In this document: positions 34,741 through 43,609 of the stretch, in pieces | Numbering within the stretch: position 1 is the stretch's first letter | Layout of the letters: each line of letters starts with the position of its first letter | From: Actinoplanes sp. M2I2 | Lineage (GTDB): Bacteria > Actinomycetota > Actinomycetes > Mycobacteriales > Micromonosporaceae | Direction: 5' to 3' | DNA length: 64,000 nt | Assembly (NCBI RefSeq): GCF_023544445.1 | Contig: NZ_JALPVJ010000002.1 | Span: forward strand, 620,001-684,000 | Made by a program: the position numbers and the translations under genes | The notes under the pieces: generated by a model | Databases searched by the model: none | What the model was told of the DNA's origin: nothing | Seen by the model: the letters and a program-made list of their open reading frames with translations, nothing else

Positions 34741-36006
34741 ATGGCCACGCCGATCAGCCGTCGCTCCGTCCTGGCCGCCGGCGCGGGAGCCGCCGTCGGA
34801 CTCAGCCTGCCGGGCGCGGCCGCTCTGGCCGGCGGTCACTCCGCCACCCGGGTGCGCTTCACCCTCGACGCCGTGACCCTCGACGGCGGGGAGCAGGTCG
34901 TCTCGCTCACGCTGGACACCGGGCGGCTCGGCCGGATCGACCCCGCGAGCCTGACCCCCGGCACCTTCACCGTGCACGCCAAGGCGACCAGCCCGATCCC
35001 CATCGCGGCCGGCGACCAGATCTTCAGCGAGTACGACCTCGACCGCGCGGTCACCGCGGCCCGGCTCGACCGCGACGGCAACATCGTGCTCGAGCTCGCG
35101 TACGCCGAGGGCGTGACCGGCGGCGGCACGCTCGGCTACATCGCGAGCCGGGGCCGCAATGTCCGCCTCAACCTGGTCTACACGATCACCCAGACCAGCC
35201 CGCTGGTCGTCCGGGGCCGCCCGGTCACCATCACCGGATTCACCCAGGGCCGGCTGTCGAACCCCGAGGTCGACGCGTTCGGCTACCACGTCTCCGCCTC
35301 CGGGATGAAGTACCGGCTGTACTCGCCGTCCCGCCGCCACTCCGGCCGGGGCCGGCGTCCCCTGGTCGTCTGGCTGCACGGCGGGGGCGAGGGCGCCTCC
35401 CTGCCGGACAACTACTACGACAACGAGACCACGCTGCGGGCCAACCGCGGCGCCCTCGGTTTCGCCACCCCCGAAGCCCAGCGGATCTTCGACGGCGCGT
35501 ACGTGGTGGCGCCGCAGAGCCAGTCCTTCTGGCTCGAGGACGGCGACCGTTTCGCCTCGCAGATCGAGCGGATCATCCGCGACGTCGCCCGGCGGCACCC
35601 GATCGACCGGGACCGGATCTCGGTCGTCGGATGCAGCAACGGCGGCTACATGAGCCTCAAGATGACGGTGGAGTACCCCGACCTGTTCGCGTCCTCGGTG
35701 CCGATCTGCGCCGTGGTCGAGTCGCTGCAGCCCGGCGGCGCTCGCCAGATCACCGACGCCGAACTGCGGGCCATCGACACCCCGACGTGGCTGGTGACCT
35801 CGCGCGACGACGACACCGTCCCGCCCGAGCCCAACACGATCCACGCGAACGACCTGATCCCCGGGTCGCTGCTGTCCCTCTACGACAACGTGACCTGGAA
35901 CGGCCACCGGTTCCCCGGGCACTGGTCCTGGATCTACGTCGCCCGCAACGACCCGAGCATCAACGGCACCCACGTCTGGCAGTGGATGGCCCGGCAGCGA
36001 AACTGA
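34741..36006 (+). CDS. Tat-exported alpha/beta-hydrolase (esterase/depolymerase-like) with N-terminal Ig-like domain
   Basis: 421-residue secreted enzyme. Residues 6-31 form a twin-arginine signal (SRRSVLAAGAGAAVGLSLPG). About 37-170 is a beta-rich domain (FTLDAVTLDGGEQVVSLTL) like the N-terminal Ig-like domain of some esterases. From about 180 the hydrolase fold shows the oxyanion loop WLHGGGEG, the nucleophile elbow VVGCSNGGY (Ser299), an acid in TSRDDDTVPPEP and His in FPGHWSW. It probably cleaves an ester or peptide outside the cell. ATG at 34741 has GGGAGG 5 bp upstream; the in-frame GTG at 34705 lies outside the signal. Followed by a hairpin at 36078. Confidence 0.85.
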   Translation: MATPISRRSVLAAGAGAAVGLSLPGAAALAGGHSATRVRFTLDAVTLDGGEQVVSLTLDTGRLGRIDPASLTPGTFTVHAKATSPIPIAAGDQIFSEYDLDRAVTAARLDRDGNIVLELAYAEGVTGGGTLGYIASRGRNVRLNLVYTITQTSPLVVRGRPVTITGFTQGRLSNPEVDAFGYHVSASGMKYRLYSPSRRHSGRGRRPLVVWLHGGGEGASLPDNYYDNETTLRANRGALGFATPEAQRIFDGAYVVAPQSQSFWLEDGDRFASQIERIIRDVARRHPIDRDRISVVGCSNGGYMSLKMTVEYPDLFASSVPICAVVESLQPGGARQITDAELRAIDTPTWLVTSRDDDTVPPEPNTIHANDLIPGSLLSLYDNVTWNGHRFPGHWSWIYVARNDPSINGTHVWQWMARQRN

Positions 36007-36077
36007 CGTCACACACCCGCCGAGGCAGGGCGGTCATCCGGTGTGCCGGTCACCCGCGCCACCGGCAAGCCGGTCGC

Positions 36078-36107
36078 CCGGTTCGAGGCTCCTGAGCCCC
36101 GAACCGG
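36078..36107. terminator. Hairpin terminator after the esterase gene
   Basis: Two 14-base arms (CCGGTTCGAGGCTC and GAGCCCCGAACCGG) with one mismatch and a 2-base CT centre, 72 bp after the stop at 36006. No T-run follows. Confidence 0.55.
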
Positions 36108-36452
36108 CGCGCCGGCGACCGTCGACATCGCGCGGGAGCCTGGCCCGGCTCGAACGGTGCGGCCATCCTTGGGTTCAGTGACGCGCGGTTACCCGGCATC
36201 CCGCGCGTTGGGCAGGCCTGGTGATCAACGATAGGGCATGCGGAGACGAGGGGCCGGCGTCGCCTGCCTCAGTTGATCCGCCACGCTGTCGTCCTGATTC
36301 CGTCCCATGGTTGAAGCTGCGACGCCATATCGCGGCGGCTGACATCCGGATCTGCCACGTTCGGCGCCACGCGGGTCCTGGCGGAACCTGCCCCGCAACG
36401 GACCCAGCCGGCAGGTGAGGGGAGTATGAGCAGTCCAAGCAACTACCGCAGG

Positions 36453-36471
36453 GGTGTACCGGGGGTACACC
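36453..36471. promoter_or_regulatory. Perfect inverted repeat GGTGTACC-GGG-GGTACACC
   Basis: 8-bp arms, 3-bp spacer, 49 bp upstream of the SDR start codon at 36520. Form and place fit an operator for a dimeric regulator of the SDR-alcohol dehydrogenase pair. A single half GGTACACC also occurs at 43407-43414 in front of the MmyB-type regulator at 42477-43361. Confidence 0.55.
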
Positions 36472-36519
36472 TCACGACGATGACTTCCTCGCGCCGAGAG
36501 AAACGGGTGTGCTGGACCC

Positions 36520-37182
36520 ATGACCACGATCGCCATCATCGGAGCCGGGCCGGGGCTCGGCGCCGCCGTCGCGCGCCGGTTCGGCGCGGAGGGCTTCGGC
36601 ATCGCCCTGGTCGCGCGCGACCAGCAGAAGCTGGACGGACTCGCCGCGGACCTGACCGCCCAGGGGCACACCGCGCGCGGGTACGCGGCGGACGTGCGCG
36701 ACACCGGGGCCCTGACGGCCGCGCTCGACCGGGCGGCTGAGGATCTCGGCCCGGTCGAGGTCCTGCAGTACAGCCCGCTGCCGCACCAGGACTTCCTGCG
36801 GCCGCTGCTCGAGACCACCACCGACGACCTGCTGGCCGCCGTCGAGTTCTCGATCCTGGGCCCGGTGACCGCCGTGCGCCGGGTCCTGCCGGGAATGCGG
36901 GAGCTCGGCCGCGGTTCGGTTCTCTTCGTCAACGGGGGCAGCGGCGCCCGGCCCAACCCCAGGGTCGCCGGGACGTCCATCGCGTTCGCCGGCGAGGGCG
37001 CCTATGCCGCGATGCTGCACGACACGCTGGCTTCCGACGGCATCCACGTCGGTCAGCTCATCGTGCCCGGCGCCATCACGCCCGGCCACCCGACCCACGA
37101 CCCGGACGTCCTGGCCGGCCGCCTGTGGGACATGCACACCGGCCGGGGTGAGTTCCGCGTTTTTGCCGAGCCCCTGCCGTAG
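36520..37182 (+). CDS. Short-chain dehydrogenase-like protein lacking the catalytic lysine
   Basis: 220-residue SDR. The cofactor motif is [17 protein letters not shown] (Gly8, Gly12, Gly14) and Arg33 in VARD suggests NADP(H). The fold continues with [10 protein letters not shown] and [14 protein letters not shown]. At the active site Tyr162 is present in GEGAYAAML, but position 166, where YxxxK needs Lys, is Leu. The protein may be a non-classical SDR, a reductase with altered mechanism or a regulator. ATG at 36520. Two bases separate it from the alcohol dehydrogenase, so they form one operon. Confidence 0.8.
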   Translation: MTTIAIIGAGPGLGAAVARRFGAEGFGIALVARDQQKLDGLAADLTAQGHTARGYAADVRDTGALTAALDRAAEDLGPVEVLQYSPLPHQDFLRPLLETTTDDLLAAVEFSILGPVTAVRRVLPGMRELGRGSVLFVNGGSGARPNPRVAGTSIAFAGEGAYAAMLHDTLASDGIHVGQLIVPGAITPGHPTHDPDVLAGRLWDMHTGRGEFRVFAEPLP

Positions 37183-37184
37183 GG

Positions 37185-38288
37185 ATGCCACGCTCGTCCT
37201 CGGACAATCCGACCGCCCGTTTCTCTCCTGAGCTGGAGGACGCCATTCTTACCGTCAACGCCGTCGCTGCGACCTCGGCCACCGGCCCGCTCGTCCGCAC
37301 CACCGTCGAGCGGCGCGACCTCGGGCCGCGCGACATCCTGATCGAGATCCGCTACGCCGGCATCTGCCACTCCGACATCCACACCGTGCGCGGGGAGTGG
37401 GGCGACGTCGCCTACCCGCTCACCGTCGGGCACGAGATCGTCGGGCTGGTCGCCGAGGTCGGCCCCGAGGTCTCGCGGCATGCCGTGGGCGACCGGGTCG
37501 GTGTCGGTTGCATGGTCAACTCGTGCCGGGAGTGCGCCAACTGCCGCGCCGGGCAGGAGCAGTACTGCGAGAACGGCAACACCGGGACCTACGGGAGCAT
37601 CGACCGCGACGGGACCGTCACACAGGGCGGCTACTCGACCCACATCGTGGTCGACGAGGACTTCGTGCTGCGGGTGCCCGAGTCCATCCCGTACGAGGCG
37701 GCGGCGCCGCTGCTGTGTGCCGGCATCACCACGTACTCGCCGCTGGCGCACTGGAAGGCCGGGCCCGGCCGCAAGGTCGCCGTGGTCGGTCTGGGCGGCC
37801 TCGGCCACCTGGCGGTGAAGATCGCCGTGGCGATGGGGGCCGAGGTGACGGTGCTGTCGCAGACGCTGGGCAAGAAGGACGACGGCCTGGCGTTCGGCGC
37901 TCAGAGCTATCACGCGACCGGGGACACGGCGACCTTCGAGGCACTGCGGAACTCGTTCGATCTGATCGTCAACACGGTCAGCGCGCCGATCGACATCGCG
38001 GCCTACCTGCGCCTGCTGCGTCTGGACGGCACGCTGGTGAGCGTCGGCGCCCCGCCGGAGCCGCTGCCGGTGCCGGTGTTCGCGCTCTTCGGCAACCGGC
38101 GCTCGTTCGCCGGCTCCAGCATCGGCGGCATCGCCGAGACCCAGGAGATGCTGGATTTCTGCGCCGAGCGCGGCATCGCCCCCGAGGTCGAGGTGATCGG
38201 CGCCGACGAGGTCGACGAGGCGTACGAGCGGGTCCTGAGGTCCGACGTGCGATACCGCTTCGTCATCGACATCGACACTCTGCGGTGA
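37185..38288 (+). CDS. Zinc-dependent NAD(P) alcohol dehydrogenase (MDR)
   Basis: 367-residue medium-chain dehydrogenase of the cinnamyl/YahK-like group. Catalytic zinc ligands are seen in GICHSDIH and VGHEIVG; the structural zinc site has four Cys in [16 protein letters not shown]. The Rossmann motif is [15 protein letters not shown]. It should reduce aldehydes or oxidise alcohols with NADP(H). ATG at 37185 is used here, but it adds about 20 residues not usual for the family; an ATT at 37245 with GGAGG 5 bp upstream sits exactly where the family normally starts. Operon with the SDR gene. Confidence 0.88.
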   Translation: MPRSSSDNPTARFSPELEDAILTVNAVAATSATGPLVRTTVERRDLGPRDILIEIRYAGICHSDIHTVRGEWGDVAYPLTVGHEIVGLVAEVGPEVSRHAVGDRVGVGCMVNSCRECANCRAGQEQYCENGNTGTYGSIDRDGTVTQGGYSTHIVVDEDFVLRVPESIPYEAAAPLLCAGITTYSPLAHWKAGPGRKVAVVGLGGLGHLAVKIAVAMGAEVTVLSQTLGKKDDGLAFGAQSYHATGDTATFEALRNSFDLIVNTVSAPIDIAAYLRLLRLDGTLVSVGAPPEPLPVPVFALFGNRRSFAGSSIGGIAETQEMLDFCAERGIAPEVEVIGADEVDEAYERVLRSDVRYRFVIDIDTLR

Positions 38289-38315
38289 CCTCCGTGGCCG
38301 GCGGTGAACCGGCAC

Positions 38316-39566
38316 TCAGCCGCGGCGGACCCAGAGCTCGCGAGGTCCGCGGACCATTCCGGAGCTGCGGCGCCGCACCGGCCGGGCGAGACGCAGACCG
38401 GGCAGCCGTTCGGCCAGCCGGCGCAGCACGGTGGTGGCTTCCAGGCGGGCCAGCGGCTGTCCGACGCAGTAGTGGATGCCGCTCGCGAACGCGAGGTGCG
38501 GTGTCGTCGACGACCGTCCGGGATCGAAGCGCGCCGCGTCCGGGTAGACCGCCGGGTCGCGGTTGGCCCCGCCGAGCAGCAGGAAGACGTACTGGCCCGC
38601 TTTGATCCGCCGGCCGGCCACTTCGGTGTCCGCCAGCGCGAGCCGCCCGGCCCGCTGCACCGGGGGGTCGTACCGCAGGGTCTCGTCGATCATGGCCTCC
38701 ACCCGGTCCGGGTGGGCGCAGAGCGCCGCCCAGCAGGCGGGGTGGGACATCAGGGCCAGCACCGCGTTGCCGATCAGGTTGACCGTGGTCTCGAACCCGG
38801 CGACCAGCAGCAGATTGCACAGCGGCAGCAGTTCGGCCGGCGCGATGCGGTCGGGGGACTGCGTGACCAGGCGGCTGACCAGATCGTCGCCGGGTTCGCG
38901 CCGGCGCAGCGCGAACAGGTCGGTGAACAGCCGCTCCAGCTCCAGGGAGGCGTCGCGCAACCGGGCCGCGTGCGTCAGCGAGTGGATGCCGTCGATCGCG
39001 CTGCCGACCACGGCGGCGCTGCGGCCGAACGCGGCCCGGCGGTCGGCCGGGATGCCGAACATCTCCATCATCACGGCCATCGGCAGCGGCTGGGCGATGG
39101 TGGCCATGAGGTCGATCGGGTCGGCCGGCCCGGCCTGGTCGAGCAGCCGGTCGGCGGTGCGCGCGATCAGCGGCGCGTACCCGGCCACCTGTGCCGGGCC
39201 CAGGGCCGGCTGGACGAGACGACGCAGCCGCGTGTGGTCGGGCGGGTCCAGGCCCAGGAACGACACCTCGAACTGGTCGGCGAGGGCATCGTCCACGGTG
39301 AGCTTGCTCGGCCGTACGCCGAACGCGCGGTCCCGGAGCACGGTGGAACAGACCCGGTGGTCGGCGGTGACCCAGTCGCCGGACCGGGTGAGCACGAGGG
39401 GCCCGGCCGCCCGGATGCGGTCGTAGAGCGGGTACGGGTCGTCGCGGCCGGCCGCCAGGTGCAGGCGCGCGTTGAGGTCACCCCGCAGATAGCCGTCGCG
39501 CGCGAACGTCAGCCGGCGGCGCTGGACGCCTCGGACGAAAGTCAGAAATGTACGGAACCCGCTCAT
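38316..39566 (-). CDS. Cytochrome P450
   Basis: 416-residue bacterial P450. The haem-binding loop is FASGIHYCVGQPLAR with Cys367. The I-helix oxygen-activation motif is VAGFETT (255-261) and the K-helix ExxR is ETLR (295-298); DPPDHTRLRRLV is the typical C-helix region. It needs a separate ferredoxin and reductase, which are not nearby. It is the last gene of a three-gene operon with a carotenoid oxygenase and another P450; ATG 39566 overlaps the stop before it by 4 bp. Substrate unknown. Confidence 0.93.
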   Translation of the reverse strand: MSGFRTFLTFVRGVQRRRLTFARDGYLRGDLNARLHLAAGRDDPYPLYDRIRAAGPLVLTRSGDWVTADHRVCSTVLRDRAFGVRPSKLTVDDALADQFEVSFLGLDPPDHTRLRRLVQPALGPAQVAGYAPLIARTADRLLDQAGPADPIDLMATIAQPLPMAVMMEMFGIPADRRAAFGRSAAVVGSAIDGIHSLTHAARLRDASLELERLFTDLFALRRREPGDDLVSRLVTQSPDRIAPAELLPLCNLLLVAGFETTVNLIGNAVLALMSHPACWAALCAHPDRVEAMIDETLRYDPPVQRAGRLALADTEVAGRRIKAGQYVFLLLGGANRDPAVYPDAARFDPGRSSTTPHLAFASGIHYCVGQPLARLEATTVLRRLAERLPGLRLARPVRRRSSGMVRGPRELWVRRG

Positions 39567-40912
39567 GAGATCTCCGGGCCGGGCAGCTCGGCGGCGGTGA
39601 TCCAGCTGCTGTGGGCCCCGACCGGCACCCGGACCGGGAGGCGGACGACGGCGACCGGCCGGCCGTCCAGGTCACGGGCGTCCCGGACGACCAGATCGCT
39701 GGCGTCGCGCGTGGCGTCGTACCGGAAATGCACCAGCCACCCGTGGTCCTCGGCGGTCGAACCGGCGGCCGGCACGAACACCGTCTCGCCCGGGACCTGG
39801 TCGGTGTCCAGGCGCCGGTGCTCCGCGGAGTTCCTGTGGAGGTCGTACTTGAGCAGCCCGTACTTGTCGTTGCCGGGATCGTTGGTGACCGCGTAGTAGT
39901 AGCGGCTCGGCAGCCCCTGCCGGCGCGGGTCGGCCCGCGGCAGTTCCTGCGGCTGGTCGTCGAGCTGCCGGGCCGGGGCGAAGTCGCGTCCGGGCTCGAC
40001 CCGCCACTCCCACAACGTCGCCGGGCCGGCCAGCGGGTCCCCGCCCCGCCGGTCGAACAGCCGCTCGTACCGGAGGCCGCGCACGATCAGTCCGCCGCCG
40101 GTCGTCTCCTCGGCGCCGACCAGGTGGTAGAGGAAACACGGGTCGACGGCCACCCATCGGGCCGGGCCGCCGCCGCGCGGGAGCACACCGATGCGGGCCT
40201 GGTGGGAGTCGCGCCAGCGGTACGGGAAGCCGCCGGCCATCCCCGCGCCGAGATGGAACCGTACGGGGGTGTCGAAGAAGACCACGTGGCCGGGCGTGAG
40301 GGCGATGTCGTGCAGCAGCGGCCGCCCGTCCAGATCGACCCGGTCCATCCGGGACACCTGACCGGTCGCCGTGAGGACGATGTACTCGGCCCAGGTCCGC
40401 AAGGGGGAGTAGGCCAGCAGGTGCAGCTCACCGGTGGACACGTCGATCTTCGGATGCGCGGCGAAGCCCCGCGGGAGCTGCCCGCCCAGATCGGTGTAGC
40501 GCCGCGACTCCAGCGTCGCGCTGAGCTCGACCGGCAGGCAGCCCGACTCGACCAGGGCCAGCAGCAGACCGTGGTGGGCGATGACGTTGGTGTTCACCGA
40601 GTCGTAGGGGAAATGCCGGGGACCGGTCGCCGGGCTCACGCCGAGGGACCGGGCGGCCCGGCGTGACCGGATCCAGCGGTTGCGGAACCACATCGCCCGC
40701 CCGCCGCGCAGGCGGACCCCGCACAGCAGCCCGTCCTGCATGAACCACGGGTAGTGGCCGTCCCGGGCCATCCGCGGCGGACCGGCCGGCGCGGGACCGA
40801 TCTGGGTGAACAGACCGTCCAGTTCACCGGGCAGGTGGCCGTCGACCGTGAGGGCCGTCTCGGTGTGCTCGCCGCGCAGAGTACGGAAGCCCCCGGTCAG
40901 ATATCGGCTCAT
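39563..40912 (-). CDS. Carotenoid cleavage oxygenase-family protein
   Basis: 449-residue non-haem iron dioxygenase of the carotenoid/stilbene cleavage family. All four iron-binding histidines can be placed: His153 (FAAHPKID), His201 (LLHDIALTPGHVVFFD), His263 (FLYHLVGAEE) and His434 (VGAHSSWI). The N-terminus GELDGLFTQIGPAPAGP matches the usual GxxxRNGPNP region. Members cleave C=C bonds in carotenoids, apocarotenoids or stilbenoids. Both ends overlap P450 genes by 4 bp, so the three enzymes are made together and probably act on one substrate (inference). ATG 40912. Confidence 0.9.
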   Translation of the reverse strand: MSRYLTGGFRTLRGEHTETALTVDGHLPGELDGLFTQIGPAPAGPPRMARDGHYPWFMQDGLLCGVRLRGGRAMWFRNRWIRSRRAARSLGVSPATGPRHFPYDSVNTNVIAHHGLLLALVESGCLPVELSATLESRRYTDLGGQLPRGFAAHPKIDVSTGELHLLAYSPLRTWAEYIVLTATGQVSRMDRVDLDGRPLLHDIALTPGHVVFFDTPVRFHLGAGMAGGFPYRWRDSHQARIGVLPRGGGPARWVAVDPCFLYHLVGAEETTGGGLIVRGLRYERLFDRRGGDPLAGPATLWEWRVEPGRDFAPARQLDDQPQELPRADPRRQGLPSRYYYAVTNDPGNDKYGLLKYDLHRNSAEHRRLDTDQVPGETVFVPAAGSTAEDHGWLVHFRYDATRDASDLVVRDARDLDGRPVAVVRLPVRVPVGAHSSWITAAELPGPEIS

Positions 40913-42201
40913 CGGCTCCGCAGCCGGACCGGGAGCCCACCGGCCGCGTGCAGGGTGAGGGACGGCTCGGGTCTCGGCGCCCGGTCTCCGACGGCTTCCA
41001 GGTGGTACGCCCGGGCCAGCGTGGCCAGAGTCAGGCAGGCCTGCATCACCGCGGCGCCCGAGCCGAGGCAGGCCCGCGGGCCCAGGCCGAACGGCGCCAC
41101 CGAGTGCCGGGCCCAGTCCGGCCCATGGTCCTCGGCGGACAGCCAGCGCTCCGGCCGGAACTCGGTGGGCCGGCGCCACACCCGGGGATGACGGTTGCCG
41201 ACGTACGGGCTCCAGGCGATCAGGTCGCCGGCGCGCACCGCATGGCCGTCGATCTCGTCGTCCCCGACGGCGCGCCGCATCATGATCCAGACGACCGGGT
41301 ACAGCCGCATCGCCTCGTCCACCACCGCCCTGGTCCAGGGCAGGTCGCCCGGCCCGGCCGGCGCCCGCGCCACCTCCTCGTGCAGGCGTGCGGCCGCCTC
41401 CGGATGCCGGACCAGCAGTGACCAGCACCACGTCAGCGTGTGGGCGAGGGTCTCGTGGCCGGCGAAGAAGAGGCCGAGCAACTCGTCACCCACCTGCTCG
41501 GGCGTGGAACCGCCGTCCCGGGCCTCGGCGTGCAGCGCCGCGACCAGGTCGGTCGCCGGATGCGCGACGAGCTCGCCGATGAAGGCCCGGATGCGTCCCA
41601 TCGCGGCCCGGAACTCGCGGTTGCGGCGCGTCGGCACGGCCGGTGGCGGAAACGGCCGGGCCAGGAACCGCACCACGAAGTCGCACACGAGCCGCAGGTC
41701 GGCGGCGACCTCGGCGGCACCCTCGGTCAGGTCCATCCCGAAGAGGTGCCGGCAGGCGATCCGCATGGTCAGGTCGGTCATCGCCGGCGCCACGTCCACG
41801 ACCTCGCCCCGGCCGGCCGGCCCGCTCCAGGCCGTCACCAGGTCGGCGACGCAGTCCTCGGTGATGGCCGCGGCGGCGCCGAGGGTGTCGCGGTGAAAGG
41901 CCGGCTGCACGAGCCGCCGGCGTCTCAGCCAGTCGTCCCCACCGGCGGCGACGGTCAGCCCGTCCCCGAGGAACGGGCGGGCGGCGCGATAGACGGGCGC
42001 GTCCTTGCTGTACTGACGGTGATTGTCCCGCAGCACCCGGGCCACCTGGTCGGGATGGGTGATGAACACCATGCGCCGTCCGGCCACCGAACTCAGCGCG
42101 ATGCCGTCGGGCTGCTCGGCGATCCGCCCGAACAGGGCGAGAGGATCGCGCCGGAACTGCCCGAAGGCCCCTGCCGCCGAGATCCGCGGGGTCGTTCTCA
42201 C
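40909..42201 (-). CDS. Cytochrome P450 (second, CYP-eukaryote-like)
   Basis: 430-residue P450. Haem loop APFGLGPRACLG with Cys378, I-helix FFAGHETLAHTL (246-257), ExxR as EAMR (296-299) and the PERF-like region FRPERW. It is distant from the P450 at 38316 and resembles fatty-acid/terpene-type P450s that tend to keep WxxxR (WLRRRRLVQPAFH). GTG at 42201 is supported by GAGGAG 7 bp upstream; the frame is open further, without family sequence. First gene of the operon. Confidence 0.92.
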   Translation of the reverse strand: MRTTPRISAAGAFGQFRRDPLALFGRIAEQPDGIALSSVAGRRMVFITHPDQVARVLRDNHRQYSKDAPVYRAARPFLGDGLTVAAGGDDWLRRRRLVQPAFHRDTLGAAAAITEDCVADLVTAWSGPAGRGEVVDVAPAMTDLTMRIACRHLFGMDLTEGAAEVAADLRLVCDFVVRFLARPFPPPAVPTRRNREFRAAMGRIRAFIGELVAHPATDLVAALHAEARDGGSTPEQVGDELLGLFFAGHETLAHTLTWCWSLLVRHPEAAARLHEEVARAPAGPGDLPWTRAVVDEAMRLYPVVWIMMRRAVGDDEIDGHAVRAGDLIAWSPYVGNRHPRVWRRPTEFRPERWLSAEDHGPDWARHSVAPFGLGPRACLGSGAAVMQACLTLATLARAYHLEAVGDRAPRPEPSLTLHAAGGLPVRLRSR

Positions 42202-42476
42202 GACATGTCTCCTCACCGGGCGCGATCGGCCGAGCCGTCGACCACTCACCGCCGTCGACCGTTGACAGCGGTGCGTCCCGGCGGGCGTCACGGCCGAGAA
42301 TGTCCGCTTCCCGGGGGGATCGTCCAATGCGCTCGGTGACGATGCCCCGAAGGTCGGCGAAACGACTGTCCTTTCGGACGTCGCGCCGCTGCCGCCGGAG
42401 TCGGGAGCCGCACAAGGCGATGAACGTCAACGGGAAGGAGCTCGCGCCGGGTTGTGACTGACCACCGTCGAGGCGA

Positions 42477-43361
42477 TCAGGCGGGACGCGTGGTGGCCCC
42501 GGCCGTGACCGGCGTGGTCGTGGCCGCCCACGAGGCGAGGAGGGCGAGCGCCTGCGCGGTCGGCGACCCGGGCTCGGCCGCATAGATCGTCAGCGTGAGG
42601 TCGGCCTCGGCCCGCAGGTCCAGGCTCTCGTAGGCCAGGGTCAGCTCGCCGACCACGTGGTGGTGGAACTGCTTGGTGCCGGAGCCGTGGGTGCGGACGT
42701 TGTGGGCGCCCCAGCGGCGGCGGAACTCGTCGCTGCGGGTGGACAGCTCGCCGACCAGGTCGTGGATGCCCTTGTCATGCGGGTCCTTGCCCGCCGCGGT
42801 GCGCAGGTTGGCCACGAACATGTCGGCGAACCGGTTCCAGTCGGGGTAGAACCGGCGGGCGGCGCTGTCCAGGAACGTGAACCGTCCGAAGTTCGGCACG
42901 ACCGTGGGGTCGGCGTAGAGCTCGCTGTGCATGGCCCGCCCGAGGTGGTTGGCGGCGACCAGGTCGTGCCGGTTGTTGACCACGATGGCCGGGGTGTGAA
43001 TCGCATCCAGCGACCACTGCAGGCTGGGCCGCACGGTCCACGGCCGGGGCCGCCGGCTGGGTCGCAGCAGCGCGCTGCTGCCGTTGGCCACCTCGGCCAG
43101 CCGGAGCAGGTGGGCCCGCTCGGCCTCGTCGAGCTGCAGCGCGCGGGCGATGGCGTCGAGCACCCCGGCCGAGACCCCGGCCAGCGTGCCCCGCTCGAGC
43201 TTGGCGTAATACTCGACGCTCATCCCGGCCAGCGAGGCGACCTCGCTGCGGCGCAACCCCGGCACCCGGCGCTGCCCGGTGCTCGGCAGGCCGGCCCGCT
43301 CCGGCGTGATCTTCGCGCGGCGGGTGGTGAGGAAGTCGCGCACCTCGGCTCGGTTGTCCAC
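42477..43361 (-). CDS. XRE-family regulator with MmyB-like ligand-binding domain
   Basis: 294-residue regulator. The helix-turn-helix lies at about 8-75 (EVRDFLTTRRAKITPERAG, VPGLRRSEVASLAGMSVEYYAKLERG) and the MmyB-type PAS-like domain at about 105-265 (IHTPAIVVNNRHDLVAANHLGRAMHSEL; NRFADMFVANLRTAAG). This group often controls neighbouring oxidoreductases in response to small hydrophobic ligands. It lies 275 bp upstream of the P450 operon on the same strand and is divergent from the ECF sigma gene. GTG at 43361 has GAGG upstream. Confidence 0.85.
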   Translation of the reverse strand: MDNRAEVRDFLTTRRAKITPERAGLPSTGQRRVPGLRRSEVASLAGMSVEYYAKLERGTLAGVSAGVLDAIARALQLDEAERAHLLRLAEVANGSSALLRPSRRPRPWTVRPSLQWSLDAIHTPAIVVNNRHDLVAANHLGRAMHSELYADPTVVPNFGRFTFLDSAARRFYPDWNRFADMFVANLRTAAGKDPHDKGIHDLVGELSTRSDEFRRRWGAHNVRTHGSGTKQFHHHVVGELTLAYESLDLRAEADLTLTIYAAEPGSPTAQALALLASWAATTTPVTAGATTRPA

Positions 43362-43513
43362 GACCTCGACGGTACGACGCCCCCGGGCCCGGTGGAACAC
43401 ACTGCTGGTACACCCCTCGTCAGGCCTCCCGCGGCGGCGCGCGGGCTGAGCGGTCGCCCTCGTGGCTCGGACCCGTGGCCCGCGGCGGGGGCCGGCACCG
43501 GGAGGACCACGGG

Positions 43514-43538
43514 CGGACCACGGTCTTCCCGTGGTCCG
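43514..43538. repeat. Inverted repeat CGGACCACGG-TCTTC-CCGTGGTCCG
   Basis: Perfect 10-bp arms with 5-bp centre; an extra direct copy of GGACCACGG lies at 43504-43512. It sits in the 248-bp gap between the divergent MmyB-type regulator and the ECF sigma gene. Could be an operator or leader hairpin. Confidence 0.55.
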
Positions 43539-43560
43539 GCGCACCGGTCCCCCGCGCGAC

Positions 43561-43580
43561 GGTGATGGCAGTGCATCACC
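43561..43580. repeat. Inverted repeat GGTGATG-GCAGTG-CATCACC
   Basis: Perfect 7-bp arms and 6-bp centre, 30 bp before the GTG of the ECF sigma gene. Candidate operator or 5' leader hairpin of that gene. Confidence 0.5.
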
Positions 43581-43609
43581 GGATGCGCCGAGGGAACGGA
43601 GGCGGGACC

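Larger units (their letters stand above)
36007..36519. other. 513-bp non-coding gap
   Basis: No reading frame here has family-like sequence or a convincing RBS; the ORFs in it are short shadows. It contains a strong hairpin (36078-36107) after the esterase gene and a perfect operator-like inverted repeat (36453-36471) before the SDR gene. Base composition dips slightly at 36220-36330 (for example ATGGTTGAAGCTGCG), with no recognised element. Confidence 0.6.

Noticed and set aside
36225..36980. 251-codon reverse frame in the gap and SDR gene
   Set aside because: Mostly antisense to the SDR gene, Ser/Arg-rich, no RBS or domain.
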